A model generated the notes under the pieces. The model did no database searches. It was not told where the DNA came from and saw nothing but the letters and a program-made list of their open reading frames with translations. A stretch of DNA of 64,000 nucleotides, from the NCBI RefSeq assembly GCF_946481145.1, contig NZ_CAMLMJ010000013.1:1-64000 (forward strand). The letters run 5' to 3'. The translations under genes and the position numbers were made by a program. Positions 7,649 through 15,849 of this stretch are shown here, piece after piece (within the stretch, counting starts at the first letter, position 1; each line of letters starts with the position of its first letter). The DNA is from an uncultured Sediminibacterium sp. (GTDB lineage Bacteria > Bacteroidota > Bacteroidia > Chitinophagales > Chitinophagaceae).

Positions 7649-9595
7649 ATGAAAAAAATTGTAAGCTTATTGCTGTTCTTCCTAACAGCAAGTCAGGTTT
7701 TTTCTCAGGAAACGAATTTGTTGCAGTGGAAAATTTCATCCAAAAAGATAAGTGAAGGCGTTTATGATATCAGCGCAAAAACTTCCATTCCTGCTGGCTG
7801 GTTTCTTTATGGAATCAATCCAAGTGTTGAAGGACTTGAGTCATTAAAATTTAGTTTTTCGAATGAAAATACGGGTTTAAGTGGTGCGCCTTCAGTGGAA
7901 CAAAAAGCGATTACTGAAAAAGATCCCATTTTCGACGGTAAAGCATTGAATGTTTTTACCGGCGACATTACCGTAGTACAGCGTATTAGCATCAAAGGAT
8001 TTGTTCCTGAGAAACTTCCTGTAATCATTGGCTCAAGTCTTAGAAAAGCCGATGAATTTAAAACAGAAGAAAGTACGGGTGAAGTTACTTTAGAGGGAGG
8101 TAAAGCTATTACAGCCTCCGCTGCCCGCATAAAAATTCCAAGCATCAATCTGGCCAGCCCGGTAAATAATTGCGGTGCAGACAGCGCACCGATAGCAGAT
8201 AATGGCGTATGGACCATTTTCTTACTTGGGTTTCTTGGTGGACTTATCGCATTGCTTACCCCATGCGTATTTCCGATGATACCTGTTACGGTTTCTTTCT
8301 TTACCAAGAAAGCATCTAATAAAGCACAAGCAATACGGAACGGATTACTGTATGGTTTTTTTATTTTCCTGATCTATGTTTTGGCAAGTGTTCCTTTCCA
8401 TTTATTAGGAAATGTGCAGCCAGAGATTTTTAACAGCATATCAACCAACTCCTGGTTGAATATTATATTCTTCCTCATCTTTATTGTATTCGCCATTTCA
8501 TTTTTTGGTTTTTTTGAACTTACCCTTCCTTCAAACATTGCGAGTAAAGCTGATTCAAAAAGCGGACTCGGAAGTTTAGGTGGTATCTTCTTTATGGCCG
8601 TTACATTGGCAATTGTTTCATTCTCCTGTACCGGTCCAATTCTGGGTTCTTTGTTGGTAGGATCTTTAAGTGGAGGTGCCTGGCAGTTGACATCCGGATT
8701 AGCCGGTTTTGGTCTTGCACTGGCATTGCCTTTTGCTTTATTTGCCATGTTCCCTAATTGGCTGGCCTCACTGCCAAAATCAGGTGGCTGGCTCGACACG
8801 GTTAAGAAAGTACTCGCATTTGTGGAAGTGGCATTGGCCTTTAAATTCCTTTCAAATGCTGACCTAGTAATGCACTGGGGTATACTCAAGCGTGAAGTGT
8901 TCATCGGTATCTGGATATTAACAGGAATCGGTTTAACCCTGTATTTATTTGGCATACTTCGCTTGCCACATGATTATAAGGGAATGAAGATTACCACCGG
9001 TAGGAAATTTGTAGGTGTTCTAGCATTACTGTTTACTCTTTACCTGGTACCAGGTGTTACTGCCACAGAATATGCCAACCTGAAATTACTAAGTGGCTTT
9101 CCGCCACCTTTGAGTTACAGTATATATGGTAAACAAAATGTGCATGGAAAAGGACTGGAACCCAATGTGATCAATGATTATGAGAAAGCATTGCAAATGG
9201 CGAAGGATCAGCATAAACCTCTTCTGATAGACTTTACAGGCTGGGCATGCGTAAACTGTCGTAAGATGGAGGAAAATGTTTGGACCCAACCAGAAGTGTA
9301 CAATTATATCCGCGATAATTTTATCCTTGTGTCTCTTTATGTCGACGATCGGGAAAAATTACCCATCGAACAAAGGTTTACCTATACAACTGCTGACGGA
9401 AAACAAAAGCAACTAATTACCGTTGGTGATAAATGGGCCACTTTTCAGGCTGAAAACTTTAATCAGGTAACACAACCACTCTATGTAATCATGGATACAT
9501 CCGAGCGATTACTAAATCATCCGGTAGGGTATACACCAGATGCTGCTAAATATGTGGAATGGTTGAAATGTGGTAAAGAGGCGGCCAAACAATAA
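7649..9595 (+). CDS. DsbD-type thiol:disulfide interchange protein
   Basis: This 648-aa protein carries reducing equivalents across the inner membrane. In order it shows a signal peptide (to about 20), a periplasmic DsbD-N-like domain (to about 185), a CcdA/DsbD-type membrane domain with the redox motifs LTPCVFPMIPV and FSCTGPILGS (about 190-480), and a C-terminal thioredoxin-like domain with the active site WACVNC. The DsbD-N part lacks the two-Cys VCDDTQCLPP motif seen in the preceding gene. This suggests that the neighbour may supply the working alpha-domain cysteines. The two genes are 15 bp apart and surely cotranscribed. Confidence 0.92.
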   Translation: MKKIVSLLLFFLTASQVFSQETNLLQWKISSKKISEGVYDISAKTSIPAGWFLYGINPSVEGLESLKFSFSNENTGLSGAPSVEQKAITEKDPIFDGKALNVFTGDITVVQRISIKGFVPEKLPVIIGSSLRKADEFKTEESTGEVTLEGGKAITASAARIKIPSINLASPVNNCGADSAPIADNGVWTIFLLGFLGGLIALLTPCVFPMIPVTVSFFTKKASNKAQAIRNGLLYGFFIFLIYVLASVPFHLLGNVQPEIFNSISTNSWLNIIFFLIFIVFAISFFGFFELTLPSNIASKADSKSGLGSLGGIFFMAVTLAIVSFSCTGPILGSLLVGSLSGGAWQLTSGLAGFGLALALPFALFAMFPNWLASLPKSGGWLDTVKKVLAFVEVALAFKFLSNADLVMHWGILKREVFIGIWILTGIGLTLYLFGILRLPHDYKGMKITTGRKFVGVLALLFTLYLVPGVTATEYANLKLLSGFPPPLSYSIYGKQNVHGKGLEPNVINDYEKALQMAKDQHKPLLIDFTGWACVNCRKMEENVWTQPEVYNYIRDNFILVSLYVDDREKLPIEQRFTYTTADGKQKQLITVGDKWATFQAENFNQVTQPLYVIMDTSERLLNHPVGYTPDAAKYVEWLKCGKEAAKQ

Positions 9596-9603
9596 AAACG
9601 GAA

Positions 9604-10185
9604 TTAAAGGATAATCTGTTTTTCCGTCATCATTTTTCTGAGGTTAATTAAGCCATAACGCATTCTTCCCAGGGCAGTATTAATGCTGCAATTGGTGATT
9701 TGCGCAATTTCCTTAAAGCTAAGGTTTGCATAGTGCCTCAAAACGATGATTTCTCTTTGTTCATCCGGTAAAAGATCAAGCATACGGCGTACGCGCTCAT
9801 GACTTTGTGCACGCATCAATTTAGCTTCAGGACCTTCATCAGCAATTTGAATCAGTTCAAAAATATCCTGGTTATCGCTGGTTTTAATAGCAGGTGCTCT
9901 TTTTACTTTCCGGAAATAGTCAACACAAAGATTATGGGCAATTCGCAGGGCCCAGGGAAGAAATTTACCTTCTTCAGTATACCTGCGGTTTTTTAATGTA
10001 TCGATGATTTTAATAAAAACATCCTGAAATAGATCCTCGGCCAGATAACTGTCTTTCACAAAAAACAGGATGGACGAGAATATCTTGTCCTTATAACGAT
10101 TTACCAATACCTCAAATGAGTTGGCATCTCCATCCTGGAAGGAACGTATTAAATCAATATCAGACACTTGGTCTAATGTTTTCAT
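9604..10185 (-). CDS. ECF-type RNA polymerase sigma factor
   Basis: The 193-aa protein has sigma region 2 (DLFQDVFIKIIDTL, with the LPWALRIAHNLCVDYFRK -10 recognition helix) and region 4 (HYANLSFKEIAQITNCSINTA, a helix-turn-helix). The order and length are those of group 4 sigma-70 factors. No anti-sigma gene is adjacent: upstream on its strand lies a repeat-filled gap and the divergent uvrA. Its 3' end converges on the DsbD-type gene with only 8 bp between the stops. The signal and regulon cannot be read from the sequence. Confidence 0.92.
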   Translation of the reverse strand: MKTLDQVSDIDLIRSFQDGDANSFEVLVNRYKDKIFSSILFFVKDSYLAEDLFQDVFIKIIDTLKNRRYTEEGKFLPWALRIAHNLCVDYFRKVKRAPAIKTSDNQDIFELIQIADEGPEAKLMRAQSHERVRRMLDLLPDEQREIIVLRHYANLSFKEIAQITNCSINTALGRMRYGLINLRKMMTEKQIIL

Positions 10186-10371
10186 GGTTAAGGCTTTTGA
10201 TCGACAGTTAAAACAGGATATTGGGTATTAAAACCTGACCTTACACCCGGATATAAATACCGGATGATAAAATGGTTATGTTAAATTATACATCTTTTAT
10301 ACCCGGTTTTCTTTTGTGGATACATTGTTTTTCAAGCGGATGGTTATACACATTTTTCACATTTGTTTTAT

Positions 10372-10492
10372 AATTTGAAAATTTGAAAATGGGCTAATTT
10401 GAAAATGATTACGGGTCTACCCTGTGTATAGGCAAAATTTGCGTCTAAAGCCCCCTCATTTTCAAATTAGCCCATTTTCAAATTTTCAAATT
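10372..10492. repeat. 36-bp perfect inverted repeat of AT-rich octamers
   Basis: The arms at 10372-10407 and 10457-10492 are exact reverse complements over 36 bp and consist mainly of TTTGAAAA octamers with one GGGCTAA interruption. The 49-bp loop has no resemblance to the loops of the sister repeats at 16841, 17884 and 18523. It sits 28 bp before uvrA. Apart from the promoters of the divergent sigma-factor and uvrA genes, the 10186-10520 gap contains nothing else recognisable. Confidence 0.9.
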
Positions 10493-10520
10493 TCCTTATT
10501 GTACCTAAATTGCTACACTT

Positions 10521-13373
10521 ATGGCAACAAAGAAGAAAGAGGCTGGTACGGTAATGGAATTAAAAGGTAATGCTGACGATATCCTGGTAAAAGGGGCCCG
10601 TATGCATAACCTGAAGAATGTTACGGTAGCTTTTCCAAGAAATAAATTGATCGTAGTAACCGGTGTTTCAGGAAGCGGGAAATCATCCCTCACCATCGAC
10701 ACCCTTTTTGCAGAAGGTCAACGCCGTTATGCAGAAAGTTTAAGCGCGTATGCCCGTCAGTTTATGGCAAGAATGATTAAGCCAGATGTAGATTACATTA
10801 AAGGGCTCTGCCCGGCTATAGCCATAGAACAAAAAGTTATAACCAGAACGCCTAGAAGCACGGTCGGTAGTATGACCGAGATTTATGATTATCTCCGACT
10901 GCTTTTTGCACGTGCAGGTAAAACAATCTCACCTGTTAGTGGAAAGGAAGTAAAGAAAGATGATGTTACAGATGTGGTCGCAGCAATTAAAGCAATGCCT
11001 GCCGGAGAGAAAATATTGATACTGGTGCCATTTAAACAACATGCTAACCGGGATACCAGGGAGGAGCTGAATATTCTGATGCAGAAAGGTTTTTCGAGGA
11101 TTTGGACAAAAGTAAATTCAGCGGGTGAGGTGTTGCGGATTGAAGATTTATTGGCATTGAACGACAAAGAGCTTCACCAACAGTTGACGCCAGTTAAAAA
11201 AACGAAAAGCAATGCATCTTTTCCGGTTTATGTACTAGTTGACAGAATCGTTACCAAAACCTTTGAAGAAGAAGACTTACATCGATTATCAGATTCGATA
11301 AATACAGCATTTTATGAGGGAGAAGGTGAAATGTACCTTGAGGTAAATGGAACCACCCTCCATCATTTCAGTAATCGCTTTGAACTTGATGGCATTGTTT
11401 TTGAAGAACCGGTACCGAATCTTTTTTCTTTCAATAACCCATATGGTGCCTGTCCGGTTTGTGAAGGTTTTAGTCAGGTATTAGGCATTGATACGGACCT
11501 CGTTATCCCCGACAGAAGACTGAGTGTGTATGAAGGAGCGGTAGCACCCTGGAAGGGTGAAAAGCTGGGATGGTGGCGAGATCAGTTTGTGAAAGCCGCA
11601 GGTGCCGCTGGTTTCCCCATTCATAAAGCCGTAGCTGAATTAACGAAAGAACAATATCAGCAACTATGGGAAGGCGTTGGCAGTGCTTATGGTATTGATG
11701 ACTTTTTTAAAGAAGTAGAACAAAACCTCTATAAAGTTCAATACCGGGTTTTACTTAGCCGTTACCGCGGACGAACAACCTGTACCAGTTGTGATGGTTA
11801 CCGGTTAAGAAAAGAAGCACTCTATGTAAAAGTAGGTGGCAAGCATATCGGAGAACTTTGTGAATGGCAGGTGCGCGACCTGAAAACCTGGTTTAATAAC
11901 CTTACACTTTCCGATCACGATGCGCAAATTGCCAAACGTATTTTAATGGAAGTACACCAACGCCTGCAAACACTTTTGGATGTAGGTTTGGGTTACCTGA
12001 CTTTAAACCGGCTGGCTAATTCTTTAAGTGGTGGTGAAAGTCAGCGTATTCAATTAACACGTAGCCTTGGAAGTAACCTAACCAATTCCTTATACATTTT
12101 AGATGAACCTTCTATAGGTCTTCATTCAAGAGATACCGAAAGACTAATTGGTGTATTGAAATCATTGCGCGATTTAGGAAACACAGTGGTTGTAGTAGAA
12201 CATGATGAAATGATGATGCGTGAGGCAGATCATATCATCGATATGGGCCCTTTGGCATCACATCTTGGCGGGGAAGTAATTGCTGCGGGTAATTACGATG
12301 AAATTATTCATAATCCTCAAAGCCTTACAGGTAAATACCTTACCGGCGAACTAAAGATTGATATTCCTGCGGTAGTAAGAAAGTGGAATCGTTTTATAAC
12401 AGTTGAGGGGGCAGCACAAAATAACCTGAAGAATATAACGGTACAGTTTCCATTAAATACACTTTGTGTAGTAAGTGGTGTTAGTGGAAGCGGTAAAACA
12501 ACACTGGTAAAACAGGTACTTTACCCGGCGTTAAGAAAAATGAAAGGCGAGCCCGCTGAGAAAGTAGGGCTGCATACAAAAATAAGTGGCGATACGGAAT
12601 ACATTTCACAGATCGAACTAGTTGACCAAAACCCAATCGGTAAATCATCGAGAAGTAATCCTATTACTTATATAAAAGCGTATGATACCATCAGGGATCT
12701 CTATTCCAAACAGGGATTGGCGAAAATGCGTGGTTTTCAGGCCAAGCATTTTTCTTTTAATGTAGATGGCGGTCGTTGCGATGCATGTAAAGGAGAAGGT
12801 GAACAGGTAGTAGAAATGCAGTTCCTGGCAGATGTACATTTAACCTGTGATGTTTGCGGTGGTAAGAGATTTAAGGAAGAAGTACTGGAAGTACATTATA
12901 AAAACAAAAGCATATTTGATGTGCTGGATATGAGTGTAGATGAGGCCCTTGAATTTTTTGCTGAGGAAAAAAATATCCGCCAGGCAATACAGCCGCTGCA
13001 CGATGTAGGTCTTGGATACATCAAACTCGGACAAAGCAGCGATACCCTAAGTGGGGGAGAAGCACAGCGTGTAAAACTGGCCAGTTTTCTGGGTAAAGGA
13101 AAAGGCGCAGGTCGTATGCTTTTTATCTTTGATGAACCTACAACCGGATTGCATTTTCATGATATCAAAAAGTTACTGGCATCCTTCCAGGCGCTGATAG
13201 AGCAAGGTCATTCACTTATAGTGATTGAACACAATACTGATGTCATTAAATCGGCTGACTGGCTGATAGATATGGGGCCGGATGCGGGGGATGCTGGCGG
13301 ACAGGTGGTATATGCTGGTATTCCTGCAGGGATTAAAAAAGTGAAAGAAAGTTATACTGCGAAGTTCCTTTAA
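10521..13373 (+). CDS. uvrA: excinuclease ABC subunit A
   Basis: UvrA is the damage-sensing ATPase of nucleotide excision repair and loads UvrB on DNA. The 950-aa protein has two ABC modules: Walker A GVSGSGKSS (about 48-56) with signature LSGGESQRIQL and ILDEPSIGLH, then GVSGSGKTT (about 653) with LSGGEAQRVKLA and FDEPTTGLH. The C-terminal zinc module CDACKGEGEQ...CDVCGGKRF is complete. In the N-terminal zinc insertion only the second CxxC (ACPVCEGF) is present; the expected first pair is replaced by FELDG. Bacteroidota often encode two UvrA proteins, and I cannot say which one this is. Confidence 0.95.
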   Translation: MATKKKEAGTVMELKGNADDILVKGARMHNLKNVTVAFPRNKLIVVTGVSGSGKSSLTIDTLFAEGQRRYAESLSAYARQFMARMIKPDVDYIKGLCPAIAIEQKVITRTPRSTVGSMTEIYDYLRLLFARAGKTISPVSGKEVKKDDVTDVVAAIKAMPAGEKILILVPFKQHANRDTREELNILMQKGFSRIWTKVNSAGEVLRIEDLLALNDKELHQQLTPVKKTKSNASFPVYVLVDRIVTKTFEEEDLHRLSDSINTAFYEGEGEMYLEVNGTTLHHFSNRFELDGIVFEEPVPNLFSFNNPYGACPVCEGFSQVLGIDTDLVIPDRRLSVYEGAVAPWKGEKLGWWRDQFVKAAGAAGFPIHKAVAELTKEQYQQLWEGVGSAYGIDDFFKEVEQNLYKVQYRVLLSRYRGRTTCTSCDGYRLRKEALYVKVGGKHIGELCEWQVRDLKTWFNNLTLSDHDAQIAKRILMEVHQRLQTLLDVGLGYLTLNRLANSLSGGESQRIQLTRSLGSNLTNSLYILDEPSIGLHSRDTERLIGVLKSLRDLGNTVVVVEHDEMMMREADHIIDMGPLASHLGGEVIAAGNYDEIIHNPQSLTGKYLTGELKIDIPAVVRKWNRFITVEGAAQNNLKNITVQFPLNTLCVVSGVSGSGKTTLVKQVLYPALRKMKGEPAEKVGLHTKISGDTEYISQIELVDQNPIGKSSRSNPITYIKAYDTIRDLYSKQGLAKMRGFQAKHFSFNVDGGRCDACKGEGEQVVEMQFLADVHLTCDVCGGKRFKEEVLEVHYKNKSIFDVLDMSVDEALEFFAEEKNIRQAIQPLHDVGLGYIKLGQSSDTLSGGEAQRVKLASFLGKGKGAGRMLFIFDEPTTGLHFHDIKKLLASFQALIEQGHSLIVIEHNTDVIKSADWLIDMGPDAGDAGGQVVYAGIPAGIKKVKESYTAKFL

Positions 13374-13410
13374 AAAAAAATGCCGCATCTGCATAAAGCA
13401 GATGCGGCAT
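13372..13410 (-). terminator. intrinsic terminator of the DUF4293 gene
   Basis: A perfect 13-bp stem (13380-13392 with 13398-13410) has a five-base loop. On the minus strand it is followed by nine T, so it terminates the minus-strand gene ending at 13432. It may also stop uvrA transcription from the other side, but there is no T tract on the plus strand. Confidence 0.9.
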
Positions 13411-13431
13411 ACAAATATGCAGGGTTTGTTT

Positions 13432-13839
13432 TTACCTTAATCTGTCAACACTCTTCACCAGCTTTTCATCTTTTCTGATTGCAAGGATTGCCATTAACAA
13501 TAATGCAGGAATGGCAAAACTGAATACAGCAGTTAGTGCAATCGCACCCACATCATACTTTTTTGTGAATACAAAGTAGAGGATAATATTCAGTACGCTA
13601 ATCGCAAATCCGGCTAAGCCAATACGTTGCTGAAGTGGTCTGTTATTATAAAGAAAAATTGCTACCAGCGACACAATAGCCACAGCAACAGTTAAAATCA
13701 TCAACAATGTGTTGGTGGTAGCAGAAAATGATTCAGCAGGTGCCGTACCTACACTACCCACATAAAATGGTAGTTTCAAAGTAGCAAACCCACAAATACT
13801 GGCACCCAGTAACCACAAAGTTTGTACACGTTGTATCAT
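13432..13839 (-). CDS. DUF4293 family membrane protein
   Basis: The 135-aa protein opens with MIQRVQTLWLL and has four hydrophobic segments (about 8-25, 45-62, 72-92 and 98-118), followed by a short charged tail. The opening and the four-helix layout match DUF4293, a Bacteroidota-restricted inner-membrane family of unknown function. It is a single gene with its own terminator. Confidence 0.85.
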   Translation of the reverse strand: MIQRVQTLWLLGASICGFATLKLPFYVGSVGTAPAESFSATTNTLLMILTVAVAIVSLVAIFLYNNRPLQQRIGLAGFAISVLNIILYFVFTKKYDVGAIALTAVFSFAIPALLLMAILAIRKDEKLVKSVDRLR

Positions 13840-13872
13840 ACTTTAAATTTAATCAATTTCAAAACCAACTTA

Positions 13873-13907
13873 AAAAATCAAAATTCAAAAATCAAAATTC
13901 AAAAATT
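13873..13907. repeat. heptamer repeat, AAAATTC/AAAAATC type
   Basis: Five successive 7-nt units alternate AAAAATC and AAAATTC, just after the glyA stop codon (glyA is on the minus strand). Confidence 0.75.
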
Positions 13908-13917
13908 CTTCTGTTTT

Positions 13918-15198
13918 CTAGCTCATTTCCGGGTATAAAACAAACTGGCTCATAAATTCGTTTACCTGGGCTTTTACTTCTTTCAGTTTGGTTTCGTCAT
14001 CGGCATTCATAAGGCTGGTATCGATAGCATTTACTACAAATTCCATGTCTTTTTCAATCATTCCTCTTGTAGTAATTGCAGCTACGCCAAAACGGATACC
14101 TGAGGTAACAAATGCGCTTTTGTCATCGTAAGGTACCATATTTTTATTTGCGGTGATATCTGCATGCCCCAAAACCTGTTCAGCCTTTTTACCACTGATG
14201 TTTTTGTTTCTCAAATCGATCAGCATCAGGTGATTATCTGTGCCGCCGCTAATGATTTGATATCCTCTGTTGGTAAATGCTTTAGCCATAGCCTGTGCAT
14301 TTTTTTGCACCTGCTGCTGGTAGCTTAGGAATTCAGGCGTTAATATTTCACCAAATGCAATAGCTTTTGCGGCGATAACATGTTCCAGCGGACCACCCTG
14401 TGTACCAGGGAATACGGCCATATCAATGAGGTTACTCATTAAACGGAGATTTCCTTTAACGTCTTTCAGTCCAAAAGGATTTTCCCAGTCTTTTTTCATC
14501 ATGATTACGCCACCTCTTGGTCCACGTAAAGTTTTGTGTGTGGTAGAAGTAACAAAATGACAATGATCAAAAGGATCAGATAATAATCCTTTGGCGATAA
14601 GTCCGGCTGGGTGGGCAATATCAGCCATCACAAATGCACCTACTTCATCTGCTACTTTTCTGATACGGGCATAATCCCAATCACGACTATAGGCACTTGC
14701 TCCGCAAATAATTAATTTAGGTTTTATGGTTCTTGCTCTTTCTTCCAACATTTCATAATCAACCAATCCGTCGTCTTTTTTAACGCCATAAAAATGAGGT
14801 TGATAAAGTTTTCCGCTGAAGTTAACTGCAGAGCCATGAGTTAAGTGTCCACCCATGCTGAGGTCTAATCCGAGTATGGCATCTCCTGGTTGAAGGATTG
14901 CCAACATCAGCGCAGCATTTGCCTGTGCTCCACTGTGTGGTTGCACGTTGGCATATTCAATATTGAAAATTTCTTTTAAACGATCGATGGCTAATTGTTC
15001 TGTCTGGTCAACAATTTCACAACCCCCATAATACCTGCGACCCGGATAACCTTCTGCATATTTATTGGTCATAACATTACCCATGGCCTGCATTACCTGT
15101 AAACTGGTAAAGTTTTCAGAAGCAATCAGTTCAATACCACGGCGTTGACGTTCGAGTTCTTGTTTAATCAGGTCGAATACGAGGGTGTCTCTTTGCAT
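13918..15198 (-). CDS. glyA: serine hydroxymethyltransferase
   Basis: GlyA is a cytosolic PLP enzyme that converts serine and tetrahydrofolate to glycine and 5,10-methylene-tetrahydrofolate, the main one-carbon source. The PLP lysine is in the motif [12 protein letters not shown], and LIASENFTS and [13 protein letters not shown] are family signatures. The frame stays open to 15249, but the extension is heptamer-repeat DNA and a -7 box TATATTTG lies at 15215-15222. The ATG at 15198 ([11 protein letters not shown]) is therefore the start, giving 426 aa, the normal length. folD, which uses the product, is elsewhere in the window and not linked. Confidence 0.96.
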   Translation of the reverse strand: MQRDTLVFDLIKQELERQRRGIELIASENFTSLQVMQAMGNVMTNKYAEGYPGRRYYGGCEIVDQTEQLAIDRLKEIFNIEYANVQPHSGAQANAALMLAILQPGDAILGLDLSMGGHLTHGSAVNFSGKLYQPHFYGVKKDDGLVDYEMLEERARTIKPKLIICGASAYSRDWDYARIRKVADEVGAFVMADIAHPAGLIAKGLLSDPFDHCHFVTSTTHKTLRGPRGGVIMMKKDWENPFGLKDVKGNLRLMSNLIDMAVFPGTQGGPLEHVIAAKAIAFGEILTPEFLSYQQQVQKNAQAMAKAFTNRGYQIISGGTDNHLMLIDLRNKNISGKKAEQVLGHADITANKNMVPYDDKSAFVTSGIRFGVAAITTRGMIEKDMEFVVNAIDTSLMNADDETKLKEVKAQVNEFMSQFVLYPEMS

Positions 15199-15214
15199 GT
15201 GATGAAATTTGGTG

Positions 15215-15222
15215 CAAATATA
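15215..15222 (-). promoter_or_regulatory. -7 box of glyA
   Basis: TATATTTG on the minus strand fits TAnnTTTG exactly and lies 16 nt before the ATG at 15198. No -35 TTG is seen; that region is heptamer repeat. Confidence 0.55.
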
Positions 15223-15240
15223 GGATTTAGCGGCTAGCTT

Positions 15241-15285
15241 ATAGCTCATAGACCATGGTCAATAGTCGATGGTCCATAGCCATTG
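15241..15285. repeat. heptamer repeat, ATAGTCC/ATGGTCC type
   Basis: Successive 7-nt units read ATAGCTC, ATAGACC, ATGGTCA, ATAGTCG, ATGGTCC, ATAGCCA. The string TGGTCCATAGCCA at 15270-15282 recurs at 15572-15584 on the other side of the MITE-like element. Confidence 0.85.
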
Positions 15286-15568
15286 CTGTCCGGGGAAATT
15301 TAACCGCGAGCTGTAGGTGTCGCGTATGATGGCACACAGATCTTCATGATTTTCAGGATTTATCATGATAGATCTTGAAAATCATGAAGATCCGTGTTCT
15401 ATTAATAGCAGATAGTGCATTTACGACAACCAAATATTTCTTTAAGCAACTGACTTTAAATTTTCTAATTCGCAAGCCCACCTTTAATTTCATTAAAAGC
15501 AGAAAGCTTAGAATAAGCACGAATCAAGGCTTGCAGCTTGCGGCCTGCAGCCAATTTTCCCCGGACAG
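15286..15568 (+). mobile_element. MITE-like element, best-preserved copy (283 bp)
   Basis: The ends are inverted repeats: CTGTCCGGGGAAATT at 15286 and AATTTTCCCCGGACAG ending at 15568, differing by one extra T. The centre is a hairpin with 26-nt arms (15334-15359 and 15372-15397, two mismatches) around a 12-nt loop containing ATCATGAT. The right part ends in CTTGCAG heptamers. A 13-bp direct repeat flanks the element, three bases away on each side. There is no transposase gene, so movement would depend on an enzyme encoded elsewhere. The remaining 15585-15849 sequence holds only the promoter of the next gene. Confidence 0.75.
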
Positions 15569-15746
15569 TTCTGGTCCATAGCCAGTACCCCTTCATTCAA
15601 CACCTGATGCTCATTTTCAGCTTTGAGGGGTAGTTTTAGCATTTCTGCTGATGGTAATATTTTATGGTGTAAATGGGCAGTTTAATGTATAAATGATAAT
15701 GTAAAAAAGCGTTCGGTACTTTCAATCGGCTAAATTTCCACAATAA

Positions 15747-15776
15747 TTGTTCAATGCTCAGATTTTCCTATTTTCG
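15747..15776 (+). promoter_or_regulatory. promoter of the nucleotidyltransferase gene
   Basis: TTG at 15747-15749 is followed after exactly 19 bp by TATTTTCG (15769-15776), one base from the TAnnTTTG consensus. The leader would be about 70 nt. Confidence 0.55.
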
Positions 15777-15849
15777 GCCTCTTGATGAAGTGTCATATTT
15801 ACATGATTTAACAGCATAGTGCATTCGGGTTCATCAAAAACAACCTCCC

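Noticed and set aside
9595..9640. Possible terminator between the DsbD-type gene and the sigma factor gene
   Set aside because: The A-rich and T-rich parts are not reverse complements over more than four bases.
15375..15581. 68-codon ORF inside the MITE-like element
   Set aside because: The same frame is interrupted by stops at different places in the copies at 30303, 39925 and 41943, and codons are not conserved as protein.
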